DNA from: Flagellimonas amphidinii
GTDB taxonomy: Bacteria > Bacteroidota > Bacteroidia > Flavobacteriales > Flavobacteriaceae
DNA: 64,000 nt
Assembly (NCBI RefSeq): GCF_013090115.1
Contig: NZ_JABFNN010000040.1
Coordinates: 34,800-98,799 of the forward strand
Direction: 5' to 3'
Shown here: in pieces, positions 42,891-52,276 of the stretch
How the letters are laid out: every line of letters begins with the position of its first letter
Numbering within the stretch: the stretch's first letter is position 1
The notes under the pieces: model-generated
What the model saw: only the letters and a program-made list of their open reading frames with translations
The model's database searches: none
What the model was told of the DNA's origin: nothing
Made by a program: the position numbers and the translations under genes

Positions 42891-44375
42891 TTACGCCTTG
42901 GAAGTAAGCGATTTAAAGAAAACAAATCCGAAGCCCAAGAACAACATCAAATGGAATGGGAACAATCCATAGTCATTCAATGGGATTGCACTGTACATTC
43001 CGAAAAGGAAATAGATCATAAGGGCAAATTCCAATATCATGTTTGGGGAAAGTTTCTTGGCCAAGTACTTGTTGCCCTTCCAGCTATCCGTAAGATTGTT
43101 GATGTTGAACTTTGGGGTTCTCACAAACTCGCTTCGTTTGCCCAAATGTCCTTCCAAAACAGCCACAGTATTGTGCAAAGAAAAGCCCAAGGCTACCGAA
43201 AAGAAGGTAAAGAAGAGTTTGATGTAGTCCACAAAATTGTCGAAACTGCTTCCCTGAATACTTTTATACGTAAACCAATAGCAAATAAATAAGATGATGG
43301 TGCTGATGATAAAGAAACTCGTTACTTCAAATATCCATCCTAAATGGCCGTAGGTGTTTTTGATGTATAACATTGGGATGCTTAGCAATGCCACAATGAA
43401 AACGCAAAGGAACATGGAGCTGTTCAACAAATGCATCACTCCGTGGAATTTAGTCTTAAAAGGAATATTTTTGGCGTTGATGACGCTCCAAACCGTTTTT
43501 CTGAAGTTTTCAGCGCCTCCTTTGTTCCAACGGAATTGTTGGGAACGTGCAGCACTGATTACAACAGGGAGTTCAGCAGGAGTTTCAACATCTTCCAAAT
43601 ATTTGAACTTCCAGTTTCTCAATTGCGCACGGTAGCTCAAATCCAAATCTTCCGTTAAGGTATCTCCTTCCCAATTACCGGCATCAATGATGCATTGTTT
43701 TCTCCAAATTCCGGCAGTACCGTTAAAATTGATGAAATGTCCTTTGGAGTTACGCCCTACTTGTTCCAATGTAAAGTGGGCATCCAAAGCAAAAGCCTGA
43801 ATTCTGGTCAGTGTGGAATAATCTCTGTTGATATGCCCCCAACGGGTTTGGACCACGCCGATTTCCTCATCTTTGAAGTAAGGCACCGTTTTCTTGAGCC
43901 AATCACCTTCTGGAAGAAAGTCGGCATCAAAAATGGCGACAAACTCTCCTTTTGCTATGGCAAGGCCTTCTTTTAAGGCACCTGCCTTAAAGCCTTTTCT
44001 GTTTTTCCTTCGTATGTGCTGAATGTCCAATCCGGTTTTTTGGAGTTCCTCAATACGTTGAGCTGTTTCAATAACGGAATCATCGGTGGAATCGTCCAAT
44101 ACCTGAATTTCAAGCTTACTTTTAGGGTATTCTATTTTCGCAATGTTTTCCAACAATCGCTCCATTACATACTCTTCATTGTAAATGGGCAATTGAATGG
44201 TAACAAAAGGTATTTCTTTGGGATCTAGAAGATTAAATTTGGGCGCTTCATCATTTCGCTTCTTATAGCCTAGGTAGTTGATCAACAGGTTTAATTGGGA
44301 AAGGCTATACAGGAATATTAAAATTAAGGCTGTACTGTAAATGGCTATGATGATAAATGCGATAGTAAGTCCCAT
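42891..44375 (-). CDS. Processive GT2 glycosyltransferase, cellulose-synthase-like
   Basis: A 494-residue membrane GT2 enzyme. One N-terminal helix (about 3-27) precedes the catalytic domain (about 55-290) with VTIQLPIYNEE, VLDDSTDDS, AIFDADFLP (DxD), LTEDLDLSYRA (TED) and QQFRWNKGGAENF (QxxRW), then four or five C-terminal helices. The full set of D, DxD, TED and Q..RW motifs marks a polymer-forming or lipid-glycosyl enzyme. It may make a polysaccharide or glycolipid. Last gene of a tight five-gene operon, 1 nt after the preceding GT2. Confidence 0.9.
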   Translation of the reverse strand: MGLTIAFIIIAIYSTALILIFLYSLSQLNLLINYLGYKKRNDEAPKFNLLDPKEIPFVTIQLPIYNEEYVMERLLENIAKIEYPKSKLEIQVLDDSTDDSVIETAQRIEELQKTGLDIQHIRRKNRKGFKAGALKEGLAIAKGEFVAIFDADFLPEGDWLKKTVPYFKDEEIGVVQTRWGHINRDYSTLTRIQAFALDAHFTLEQVGRNSKGHFINFNGTAGIWRKQCIIDAGNWEGDTLTEDLDLSYRAQLRNWKFKYLEDVETPAELPVVISAARSQQFRWNKGGAENFRKTVWSVINAKNIPFKTKFHGVMHLLNSSMFLCVFIVALLSIPMLYIKNTYGHLGWIFEVTSFFIISTIILFICYWFTYKSIQGSSFDNFVDYIKLFFTFFSVALGFSLHNTVAVLEGHLGKRSEFVRTPKFNINNLTDSWKGNKYLAKKLSPNMILEFALMIYFLFGMYSAIPLNDYGLFPFHLMLFLGFGFVFFKSLTSKA

Positions 44376-44376
44376 A

Positions 44377-45066
44377 TTATTTTACACTGTATTTAAAGAT
44401 CCAACCTAATATTTTTATGCCAGCAAATATAGTACCTTTTACTGTACCAGAGACTTTTGATATTCCTATTCGTTGTTTATAACGTACTGGCACTTCGATA
44501 TATGACATTTTATTCCGCAAAACTTTCAGTTGCATTTCCACCGTCCACCCATAAGTTCTGTCCTGCATGTCCAATTTTTTGAGCTTTTCGTATTTAATGG
44601 CCCTAAAAGGTCCTAAATCCGTAAATTTTGCCCCAAACATGATTTTCATCAAAAAAGTGGCCAATTTGTTGCCAAAAACCTGCTGTGGGGTCATGGAACC
44701 CGGCTCACGAAGTGATTTTTTTCGTGCACCAACCACAAAATCAATATTTTGCTCTAAAATTGGAGCCACTACTTTATCCAATTCCTCTGGATAATCTGAG
44801 TAGTCACCATCAATAAATACGATAATATCGGGTGCTTTGGATTGTTTCCCCACATAATCCAATCCCTTTAGGCAGGCATACCCGTAACCCTTTCGGTTTT
44901 CGGTGATGACTGTAGCTCCCACTGCTTGGGCATTAACAAGGGTATTGTCCGTAGAACCATTGTCTACAACAATGACTTCTGAAACAGATTTTGGGAGTTC
45001 TGAAACCACTTTGGCAATGGAATCTCCTTCATTGATCGCGGGAATGATGACTTTGATGTCTGCCAT
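44377..45066 (-). CDS. GT2 glycosyltransferase, dolichyl/polyprenyl-phosphate hexose synthase-like
   Basis: A 229-residue soluble GT2 domain: VIIPAINEGDSIAKVV, VVDNGSTDNT, FIDGDYSDYPEEL (DxD-like) and GARKKSLREPGSMTPQQVFGNKLAT. It resembles DPM1/UDP-glucose-polyprenyl-phosphate transferase proteins without the C-terminal membrane helices. It could supply a lipid-linked sugar to the polytopic GT-C protein at 39877-41241 or work with the adjacent processive GT2. It overlaps the YwqK-like gene by one base. Confidence 0.88.
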   Translation of the reverse strand: MADIKVIIPAINEGDSIAKVVSELPKSVSEVIVVDNGSTDNTLVNAQAVGATVITENRKGYGYACLKGLDYVGKQSKAPDIIVFIDGDYSDYPEELDKVVAPILEQNIDFVVGARKKSLREPGSMTPQQVFGNKLATFLMKIMFGAKFTDLGPFRAIKYEKLKKLDMQDRTYGWTVEMQLKVLRNKMSYIEVPVRYKQRIGISKVSGTVKGTIFAGIKILGWIFKYSVK

Positions 45067-45536
45067 TATTTTAAATCAGATAGGTTGTTGTCCTTTTTGA
45101 AGCTTTCAAAACTAAACCATTCCTTGATTTTTTTTCCATTTTTATATTTTTCGGCAGATATAAGTTCTTCATTGGAATATTTTAGGCAATATCCATTTTT
45201 AATACCATTTTGGAGTTGGCATTTGTGGTTGATTTTTCCATTTTCATCATAAAAAAGCCACCATTTTACCTGAAGTCCTTTTTTGTAGTGACCTTCTTTT
45301 TCAAGTTTGCCAAATTCTGAATAAAAATACCAGTAACCATTCCTTAGACCCTTTTGATAGTTTCCTTGGGCCATGATGTTTCCATTCCTAAAAAAAAACT
45401 TCCAGTAGTCTTCTTTGGAATTTTTGTTTTTCCAACCTTCAGCCTTGATTTGGCCATTCTGATAATACTCACGATGGTACTCTCTACTGTTTCCGGTCAT
45501 AATGAGCAAAGACAGCAACAAAAAGATTCGAATCAT
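45066..45536 (-). CDS. YwqK/MORN-repeat-like secreted protein
   Basis: A 156-residue protein with a signal peptide (about 1-18) and about five copies of a 20-residue repeat of the type YYQNGQIKAEGWKNK / FRNGNIMAQGNYQKGLRNG / YSEFGKLEKEGHYKKG. This is the MORN-2/YwqK pattern, annotated in databases as antitoxin-like although that role is doubtful here. It is embedded between the Fe-S protein (1 nt away) and the GT2 genes, so it belongs to that operon. Possibly an envelope scaffold or binding protein. Confidence 0.8.
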   Translation of the reverse strand: MIRIFLLLSLLIMTGNSREYHREYYQNGQIKAEGWKNKNSKEDYWKFFFRNGNIMAQGNYQKGLRNGYWYFYSEFGKLEKEGHYKKGLQVKWWLFYDENGKINHKCQLQNGIKNGYCLKYSNEELISAEKYKNGKKIKEWFSFESFKKDNNLSDLK

Positions 45537-45537
45537 G

Positions 45538-47142
45538 CTATTTTTGGTTCACCAATTGCATTAGATCAACATCATTGCCCAATAGCACTTGATTGCTGTC
45601 TATTCGACCTTCCAGAGGACCATTTTCAAGTTTTAAGACACCACGGGGACACACAGCGGAACAGATACCACAACCCACACAACTGGAACGCACAATATTT
45701 TCGCCTTTTTGAGCGTAGGCACGAACGTCTATGCCCATTTCGCAATAGGTGGAACAGTTACCACAGGAAATACATTGTCCGCCATTTGTCGTAATTCTAA
45801 ATTTGGAAAACAAACGTTGTTGGAAGCCCATCATGGCAGCCATTGGACAACCAAACCTACACCATACCCTATTGCCAAAAATGGGATAAAAACCGGTTCC
45901 GATCACTCCAGAGAAAATACTTCCAATCAAAAAAGAATAAGATTTACGGAGTGTTTCAGATTTGAAAAGGAATACATTTCCATCTCCACTAAAAAAATGC
46001 ATGCCAATAAGTGCCATGATGATTACAAAATAACCGATAGCACCATATTGCGCATCTTTTTGAAGCTGCTCTCGTTTGAACAGCATTACCCAAGCAAACA
46101 CCAAGGTGAGCAAAACAGCTACTCCAATCAAAAAAGTGCTTTTGGTCAACCAATATTTGCTGGTATCGGTGCCAAGGTAAGAGTACACAACCGCCGTAGT
46201 CATCAAGGTGACAAAAACTACAACGCTATGCACTACCCATCGTTCAATTTTCCATGCTCTTACAGATTTGTCACTTAGTTGCCTAAAGGCATCCCCAGCA
46301 GTTTCAGCAAGTCCTCCACAGCCACAGACCCAAGAACAGTACCATCTTTTTCCATACCGATAGGTGAGAATGGGCGTGATGACAAATACAGATAATATTC
46401 CGAAAACCAAGAGCGCAAAACCAATATCACCTGAGCTTAAAAAGCTCTTGATGCGATAACCTTCAAAATTGTAATAATTGAGGGGCCATACATTTTTAAG
46501 ATCATAATACGGTAAACTGCCTCCGTTGAGAATTTTGTCACCGTTCAAACGCGCCATGAGTTCAGGAATGATGAAAGCAAAAGCTGTTTGAAAGAACATT
46601 ACACTCATGGTCCTGATTTTTTCATACCGGTTATGGCGATATTTCCACAAGAATTTTATTCCGAAGGCCAAAATGGCAACAGTGTACAGTGTTCCGTAGA
46701 CAAACCATTGGCTGGCAGAATTTCCACTCAACATTTTGCTTAAGGGGTCAAAAAGAGCAATAACACCTTTGTTATCGCCATTTTTGACCAACCCTAAGTA
46801 TTCTGGGAAGAAATAGAGCACAATGTAAAACCCAGTAAGGGCAATACCTGCAATCCAACCCCAAAACCCTTTGCTGGAAACGGATTTAAACCATACCCCA
46901 TCATTTTTTATGCCTGGAAGCTTATTGGAATAGGCATCCCAAGAAAACCAAAGTGTTCCTCCGAATATTGCTGCAAGTGCAATGGTCAACCACATTCCTT
47001 TATTGGGAAAGGAGACATTGAAAGCTGCTAAAAGCATTACTGCCAACCCAAACATTCCTATGAGGGTAGCTAGCTTTTGATTTCTACTTAAAATTTTTGG
47101 CGGTTGGCCCGTCAAGGCCATACTCCTATCGTAAGTGCTCAT
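45538..47142 (-). CDS. Polytopic NapH/NosR-like 4Fe-4S membrane protein
   Basis: A 534-residue protein with about eight to nine membrane helices. Four cysteine motifs occur: CSWVCGCGG and CRFGCPMAAMMG at membrane boundaries (the CxxxC/CxxxCP pattern of NapH and NosR), then two ferredoxin clusters, CISCGNCSTYCEMG and CVGCGICSAVCPRG, near the C-terminus. Such proteins pass electrons across or along the membrane. It lies 15 nt after an FAD/NAD(P)H oxidoreductase, suggesting a two-component electron-transfer chain. No nitrate, nitrous oxide or sulfur reductase is adjacent, so the acceptor is unknown. Confidence 0.88.
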   Translation of the reverse strand: MSTYDRSMALTGQPPKILSRNQKLATLIGMFGLAVMLLAAFNVSFPNKGMWLTIALAAIFGGTLWFSWDAYSNKLPGIKNDGVWFKSVSSKGFWGWIAGIALTGFYIVLYFFPEYLGLVKNGDNKGVIALFDPLSKMLSGNSASQWFVYGTLYTVAILAFGIKFLWKYRHNRYEKIRTMSVMFFQTAFAFIIPELMARLNGDKILNGGSLPYYDLKNVWPLNYYNFEGYRIKSFLSSGDIGFALLVFGILSVFVITPILTYRYGKRWYCSWVCGCGGLAETAGDAFRQLSDKSVRAWKIERWVVHSVVVFVTLMTTAVVYSYLGTDTSKYWLTKSTFLIGVAVLLTLVFAWVMLFKREQLQKDAQYGAIGYFVIIMALIGMHFFSGDGNVFLFKSETLRKSYSFLIGSIFSGVIGTGFYPIFGNRVWCRFGCPMAAMMGFQQRLFSKFRITTNGGQCISCGNCSTYCEMGIDVRAYAQKGENIVRSSCVGCGICSAVCPRGVLKLENGPLEGRIDSNQVLLGNDVDLMQLVNQK

Positions 47143-47157
47143 TGTTCTAATTGTGCG

Positions 47158-48507
47158 TTATGCGATTTGAAATATTCGCTTTAAACTTTTCTTTTTGGAT
47201 TTAATGGATTTTCCAAAATCTGTATTGAATTTGGAAACTATGCTGGCTTCGTAGGCTTTATAGAACTCGGGATCAAAATTGGCATCGGAAAGGTGTTCCA
47301 TAACATAGTCAAGGTTTTTTTCTTCAGTCAACCAGCGGTCAAATATTTCATGTCGCATCCGTATACCGAAGGTATTAATGCCTAAAAACTGTTGTGTTTC
47401 TTTGTGGAAGGCCACTGTAATGCAGATTTTTTCTTCAGGATGTCTCCAATGAAAGTGTTCTTCATATGCTTTCTTTCCTCTTTCGGAGAAGACCCAACCA
47501 TACGTCTGGTATTCAATGTCCAAGAACTTGGCCGAGTTGAACCAGTGTCCTGGTTTATATGCAATGCGGTTGCCACAAATGGTCTGTGCAACGGTCTCGC
47601 CCATCATTCTTCCGGTATACCAGACTGCTTCAATGGGTCTACGGTTTCCAATGGCTTCATGTTGTTCGGCGCAATCACCGATGGCATAAACATCTTTGGC
47701 GTTGGTTTCTAAAAAGCGGTTCACTTTTACACCTCTGCCCAACTCTATTCCAGAATCTTTAAGGAAATCGATATTTGGTGAAACGCCAGCGGTAAGTCCA
47801 ACTAAATCACAGGGTATTTCTTCGTTAGTTTCAGCAACGATAATGGATTTTACCTTTCCATTTTCATCAGACACAATTTCTTTGAGGTTGGCGCTCAAGC
47901 GTAAATCAATATGATGTTCCAAAATGTGTTCATTGATCATTTGGGACTCGCCCTCGGGCAATACTCCGTTCCAAAAACTACTTTCACGAACCAAAAATGT
48001 AACCGGGATATCTCTACTTCTCAACATTTCGGCCAATTCAATGCCAATCAACCCACCGCCGACGATAACGGCTCTTTTGCAAACCTCTTTATTAGGAGCA
48101 TTTACCTCTAAAAGATCAAGATCTTGTTTGGAATAAAGCCCTTGAACCCCATGCAGATCCTGACCAGGCCATCCAAATTTATTTGGTTTTGAACCCGTTG
48201 CAACAATCAATTTATCATAATGGATGGTTCTGGTGTTGTCAATCAACACCTGCTTTTCTGTTGTGTTGACTTGAGTAACATATCCACGCATCAATTCAAT
48301 TCGGTTCTTTTCCCAAAACCAGTTTTCGTATGGTTGAATGTGTTCAAACTTCATGTGCCCCATGTACACATACATCAGCGCAGTGCGAGAGAAAAAATAA
48401 TCCGTTTCTCCTGAAATTATAATAATTCTCTTGTTGGATAGCTTTCGAATATGCCTTGCAGCAGAAACCCCGGCAATTCCATTTCCAATGATTACAATGT
48501 TCTCCAT
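47158..48507 (-). CDS. FAD/NAD(P)-dependent oxidoreductase (nitrite/rubredoxin reductase-like)
   Basis: A 449-residue two-dinucleotide-fold flavoprotein. VIIGNGIAGVSAARHIRKL is the FAD site, RAVIVGGGLIGIELAEMLR the NAD(P)H site, VIVATGSKPN and VYAIGDCAEQ the linking motifs. It resembles the N-terminal flavoprotein half of NirB and ferredoxin/rubredoxin reductases; a C-terminal extension (about 370-449) has no recognisable domain. First gene of the operon that continues with the Fe-S membrane protein, its likely electron acceptor. The 190-bp upstream gap is shared with the divergent GH113 gene. Confidence 0.88.
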   Translation of the reverse strand: MENIVIIGNGIAGVSAARHIRKLSNKRIIIISGETDYFFSRTALMYVYMGHMKFEHIQPYENWFWEKNRIELMRGYVTQVNTTEKQVLIDNTRTIHYDKLIVATGSKPNKFGWPGQDLHGVQGLYSKQDLDLLEVNAPNKEVCKRAVIVGGGLIGIELAEMLRSRDIPVTFLVRESSFWNGVLPEGESQMINEHILEHHIDLRLSANLKEIVSDENGKVKSIIVAETNEEIPCDLVGLTAGVSPNIDFLKDSGIELGRGVKVNRFLETNAKDVYAIGDCAEQHEAIGNRRPIEAVWYTGRMMGETVAQTICGNRIAYKPGHWFNSAKFLDIEYQTYGWVFSERGKKAYEEHFHWRHPEEKICITVAFHKETQQFLGINTFGIRMRHEIFDRWLTEEKNLDYVMEHLSDANFDPEFYKAYEASIVSKFNTDFGKSIKSKKKSLKRIFQIA

Positions 48508-48698
48508 TTTTCTAGATTGATTGTGGCTATTGTGTCGTTCTTAAATATAGGAACTTAACAAGATCGAATAATTTAGAATGAGTTTAATTTGTTTTGATAA
48601 ACTATTGAAGAAGAACAGCATAAAAATTGTACAGGGAGCTATCTTTTTTAATCCCGAGCTTTAAAAAAGTTTATTTTAGTAAAGTAGATTAGCTCATA

Positions 48699-49703
48699 AT
48701 GAAGAAAATTGTTTTTGTTTGGTTCTTGATTCTGTGTTCCTGTAGTGGACAATACCCTAAAATCAATGGGATAAGTTTTGTAGGTTCCAGAGAAAAAATT
48801 GTTCAGTTACATGTTGATCCATTACTTAATATTCATGCCAATTATGCTGCCGTAATGCCCTTTGGGTTTCTAAGAGATCTACATTCCCCAGAACTCATTT
48901 TTGATGCTGATAGGCAATGGTATGGGGAAACCAAAAAAGGTGCTCGCCAATACATTGAGTTGCTCCATAAAAATAGGGTGAAGATTATGCTCAAACCTCA
49001 AATCTGGATATGGAAAGGGGAGTTTACAGGTGATATGACCATGAAATCTGAAGAAGATTGGTTGACTTTTGAAAAGTCATATACTGATTTTATCCTAACC
49101 TATGCCGATTTGGCCCAGCAGACCCATTGCGAAATCTATTGTATTGGAACTGAACTTGAAGAATTTGTAAAGCACAGACCCAATTTTTGGCCGGCACTCA
49201 TCAAGAAAGTTAAAGCAGTTTACAATGGAAAGCTTACCTATGCGGCCAATTGGGATGAATATACCAGAACACCTTTTTGGGAAGAATTGGATTATGTTGG
49301 GGTTGATGCTTATTTTCCATTATGTGAAAACCGATATCCTTCCAAAGAAACCTTAAAGTTGGGATGGAAACCGTGGAAAGAAAAACTGAAAGCACTTTCA
49401 AAAGAAAAGAAGAAGCCTATCCTTTTTACGGAGTTTGGTTACCGTAGTATGGACTATACCGGTAAAAAACCGTGGTTGGTAGATAGAAACCAGATGAATG
49501 TGAATTTAAATGCCCAAGCTAATGCTACCCAAGTCATTTTTGATGAATTTTGGAATGAGGACTGGTTTGCTGGAGGTTTTGTTTGGAAGTGGTTCATACA
49601 TCATGATAAGGTAGGAGGTGAGAACGACAACAGGTTTACACCCCAGAACAAACCTGCCGAGTTGGTTATTAGAGACCACTATGCCAAGGTTAGCGGATTT
49701 TAA
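48699..49703 (+). CDS. GH113-like glycoside hydrolase lipoprotein
   Basis: A 334-residue TIM-barrel lipoprotein (signal ILCSC, Cys about 13-15). YCIGTELEEF carries the expected acid/base Glu on strand 4 and PILFTEFGYRSMDYTG the nucleophile Glu on strand 7, the clan-A layout of GH113 beta-mannanases and relatives. DYVGVDAYFPL and FVWKWFIHHDK fit the same group. Many Bacteroidota homologues are annotated only as hypothetical or GTA TIM-barrel proteins, and mannan specificity is not certain. Monocistronic, 114 bp before the LysM gene. Confidence 0.83.
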   Translation: MKKIVFVWFLILCSCSGQYPKINGISFVGSREKIVQLHVDPLLNIHANYAAVMPFGFLRDLHSPELIFDADRQWYGETKKGARQYIELLHKNRVKIMLKPQIWIWKGEFTGDMTMKSEEDWLTFEKSYTDFILTYADLAQQTHCEIYCIGTELEEFVKHRPNFWPALIKKVKAVYNGKLTYAANWDEYTRTPFWEELDYVGVDAYFPLCENRYPSKETLKLGWKPWKEKLKALSKEKKKPILFTEFGYRSMDYTGKKPWLVDRNQMNVNLNAQANATQVIFDEFWNEDWFAGGFVWKWFIHHDKVGGENDNRFTPQNKPAELVIRDHYAKVSGF

Positions 49704-49817
49704 CCTAAAGGTTATAAAATAAAAAATGTGAGAATTTTTTGTCTTTAATAGGCTCAAACTGAGCAAATTTTCATAATATTTGTAATATATCATCCCCACC
49801 TAACAAATTACTGTACA

Positions 49818-50753
49818 ATGAAGTTTATTTCATCCATAGCACTTTGGATGTGCGCATCCTCTATGCTTTTTGCCCAGGATGGCCATTATACTGTTGTCGC
49901 CAAGCAGGGGGATGGTATTTTTTCGCTACTGCGAAAACAGGGGCTAGATCCTGCAAAGCATTATGAGGAATTCATAAAATTGAATTCAGAAAACATTAAG
50001 AATGGAAGCTTTCTAAAAGTTGGGGTTACCTACAAAGTGCCCAAGGCAGAGGATTCCTTCAAAAAAACCGGCACCCAGATTTTGGTGTCGAGCAAAGAGG
50101 AAAAACCCATTTTTGATGCTGAGTTGGCCAACATGTCCCTTAAAAGTGAAACTTTAAAGGATGCTGTTTATTATTTGATTGTGGATAATGAAAAAGAGCT
50201 TCACAACAATTTTGTAAATGATATTGTTGAAGGATTGGCAGCAGAACTCATGGTGAATGGGGCCAAAGTATTCATTCTTGGGTTTGAACAATCTGATGTG
50301 ACAAAAGTGGCTGAAAAATCGTCCAAAATTCAGACGATGGGCAATTATATTGAGGCCATTAACAAGAGGTTTTTACAGAACACAGGAAAATATCAACGGG
50401 TATTGGTGCTTAGAGCTAATGATGTAACGGACAAAGGCAATATGGATGTGGCGGTTTACCACTATGTGAAAAGTGAAAAAGGACAGCGATTTGCAGAGAA
50501 CATTCAAAATGCCTTTAAGAAGCATAGCGTATCCAATCGTTCCTCAGAGGATGTACATTTAATTTTTAAGGACAAAAGCAGTCTGTTTTTGGCTAAAAAT
50601 GTGATTCCTCCCGTAAGTCTGATTACCATGGAAAGTGCCTCCAAAAAACAGGAGAAAACTAAAATTCCGGTGCGTTCCGATAAAAAACTATTGACAGGTT
50701 TGCTTACCAATGGTATCATGAGCGATTATGCTGATCTTTCCTTTGAAGAATAG
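49818..50753 (+). CDS. LysM-domain protein with a possible degenerate amidase domain
   Basis: A 311-residue secreted protein (signal about 1-19, ending LFAQ). A LysM-like peptidoglycan-binding domain (about 22-75: HYTVVAKQGDGIFSLLRKQGLDP ... GVTYKVP) is followed by a domain (about 110-290) whose order of strands, YYLIVDNEKE ... LAAELMVNGAKVFIL ... VIPPVSLITME, recalls N-acetylmuramoyl-L-alanine amidase type 3. The zinc-ligand His/Glu motifs are not visible, so it may be non-catalytic. That second assignment is tentative. Not linked to an obvious operon. Confidence 0.7.
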   Translation: MKFISSIALWMCASSMLFAQDGHYTVVAKQGDGIFSLLRKQGLDPAKHYEEFIKLNSENIKNGSFLKVGVTYKVPKAEDSFKKTGTQILVSSKEEKPIFDAELANMSLKSETLKDAVYYLIVDNEKELHNNFVNDIVEGLAAELMVNGAKVFILGFEQSDVTKVAEKSSKIQTMGNYIEAINKRFLQNTGKYQRVLVLRANDVTDKGNMDVAVYHYVKSEKGQRFAENIQNAFKKHSVSNRSSEDVHLIFKDKSSLFLAKNVIPPVSLITMESASKKQEKTKIPVRSDKKLLTGLLTNGIMSDYADLSFEE

Positions 50754-50758
50754 CTGTT

Positions 50759-51469
50759 TCAGTGGGTAGCGATATTCTCGCTATAATATTGATACAGTTC
50801 TTCAGGACCTGCTCCCCTATAATTTTTTATATGGATCATTGCAAAATGGAACTGGAGTTTTGCACAGCCTATTTGGCGGTATTTTCTGGATGAGGTAATG
50901 ACATATTGTGATAGGACTTTAAAAGTGGTCTGTTTGTATAATCTAGAGATGAACTCAGTGTCTTCATATATCTGATAAGACTCATTGAAACCCTTATTTT
51001 TCTCAAAAGTACTTCGCTTGATAAACAAAGATTGGTCTCCTCCTCTGCAAAGTGTATGGTTGATTCGAGAAAACCAAGCAAAGAAGCGTAGAAATGGGTT
51101 GCCGGTATCAAACTTCATCCGGAAACAACCAGATTTATGACCTTTTGAAACAGCTTTTTGAATATGCTGGTCAAAATTCTCTGGGGGATACGTGTCTGCG
51201 TGCAAAAAATACAATATATCTCCATGAGCATGTTTGGCCCCCAAATTCATTTGTTTGGCCCTCCCCATTTCTGACGAAATAACGGTAGCGCCCTGATTTT
51301 TAGACACTTCAATTGTGCAATCACTGCTACCGCCGTCCACACAAATAATTTCAATGGTATTGGTTGTGGTTGAAACTTGCTGAAGATGATGGAGCAACTG
51401 CCCAATGTAGTTTTCTTCATTGAGAACAGGGATGATGATACTTATAGAAGGGGTGTTACTTTGACTCAT
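50759..51469 (-). CDS. TIGR04283-family GT2 glycosyltransferase
   Basis: A 236-residue GT2 protein: ISIIIPVLNEENYIGQLL, IICVDGGSSDCT, GRAKQMNLGAKHAHGDILYFLHADT and RGGDQSLFIKRSTFEKNKGF. This matches the TIGR04283 family annotated as arsenosugar biosynthesis glycosyltransferase. It is the last gene of the six-gene cluster starting with a rhodanese at 55171 and overlaps the DUF547 gene by 14 nt. Role in sugar transfer to arsenicals is family inference. Confidence 0.87.
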   Translation of the reverse strand: MSQSNTPSISIIIPVLNEENYIGQLLHHLQQVSTTTNTIEIICVDGGSSDCTIEVSKNQGATVISSEMGRAKQMNLGAKHAHGDILYFLHADTYPPENFDQHIQKAVSKGHKSGCFRMKFDTGNPFLRFFAWFSRINHTLCRGGDQSLFIKRSTFEKNKGFNESYQIYEDTEFISRLYKQTTFKVLSQYVITSSRKYRQIGCAKLQFHFAMIHIKNYRGAGPEELYQYYSENIATH

Positions 51470-52199
51470 TTAAACTCCAATCGTAATCCAAATATTCTAT
51501 GGATGCATTTTTATCTATTGAATTCTCTAAATAAGGGTCGATGTATTCCAAAAGTGATTTTTCTATAGTGAAATCACCCTTGTACCATTTGAATATTTTC
51601 GAAAGCTTTGCTTTCCCATTCTCAAAACGATTGCGTTTAGGGTCGTTGACAAAATCCTTGGTAGCTTTTGTGAGCAGTTGTTCCATGTTTTCTTGAGTGA
51701 ATGCCACATTGAACAATCTTGGGCAGGAATAAGAAGCGCAATTGATGGCAAAATGGATTCTAGGCTCATTCATTTTTCTCAAAATTTTGTGTTCAATAGC
51801 ATTCAAGGAAGTTGTAATGCTACCAACTTGAATCCATTTTTTCTTCCATCTATTGGGTATATCCCGAATACTTTCAATAGGATGGTTGACAAGAATCAAC
51901 TTAACTGTGGCCGCATTGTATAAATTGATGTAATATGCCAATTTTTCATTTTTGCTCCAAGTAGTCGCGGGCGGATTTTGAGAAAGATGATTCAAATATT
52001 CATCTAGGCGGGTTTCATCTTTTTTGAACTCAGCATAATTTACATCACCATCATCATTTACATATTGTTGCAATAAATTGCCCCAAATAATATGTTCGGG
52101 TTTTGAAGAGCCTATGCACTCTTGGGATTCTATCTTTTCTTGTGTGTTGTTACAAGCTAAAAGAAAAATACCCAAAAAAAGATTTACAACTAAGTTCAT
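51456..52199 (-). CDS. DUF547 lipoprotein
   Basis: A 247-residue lipoprotein (lipobox FLLAC) with the DUF547 core: KLAYYINLYNAATVKLIL, SIRDIPNRWKKKWI, LNAIEHKILRKM and RIHFAINCASYSCPRL. DUF547 resembles papain/transglutaminase-fold proteins; the NCASYSCP cysteine and ARIHFAINC His could form a catalytic pair. I use the ATG at 52199 rather than an in-frame TTG one codon earlier. DUF547 genes recur in arsenosugar clusters of Bacteroidota. Confidence 0.87.
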   Translation of the reverse strand: MNLVVNLFLGIFLLACNNTQEKIESQECIGSSKPEHIIWGNLLQQYVNDDGDVNYAEFKKDETRLDEYLNHLSQNPPATTWSKNEKLAYYINLYNAATVKLILVNHPIESIRDIPNRWKKKWIQVGSITTSLNAIEHKILRKMNEPRIHFAINCASYSCPRLFNVAFTQENMEQLLTKATKDFVNDPKRNRFENGKAKLSKIFKWYKGDFTIEKSLLEYIDPYLENSIDKNASIEYLDYDWSLNESK

Positions 52200-52276
52200 C
52201 AATGAAGACTATTTAAGATTTGTACTAAAAAATAGTCTTGGAAATGCATAAATCCTTTCAAAGACAAGGAGAAATA

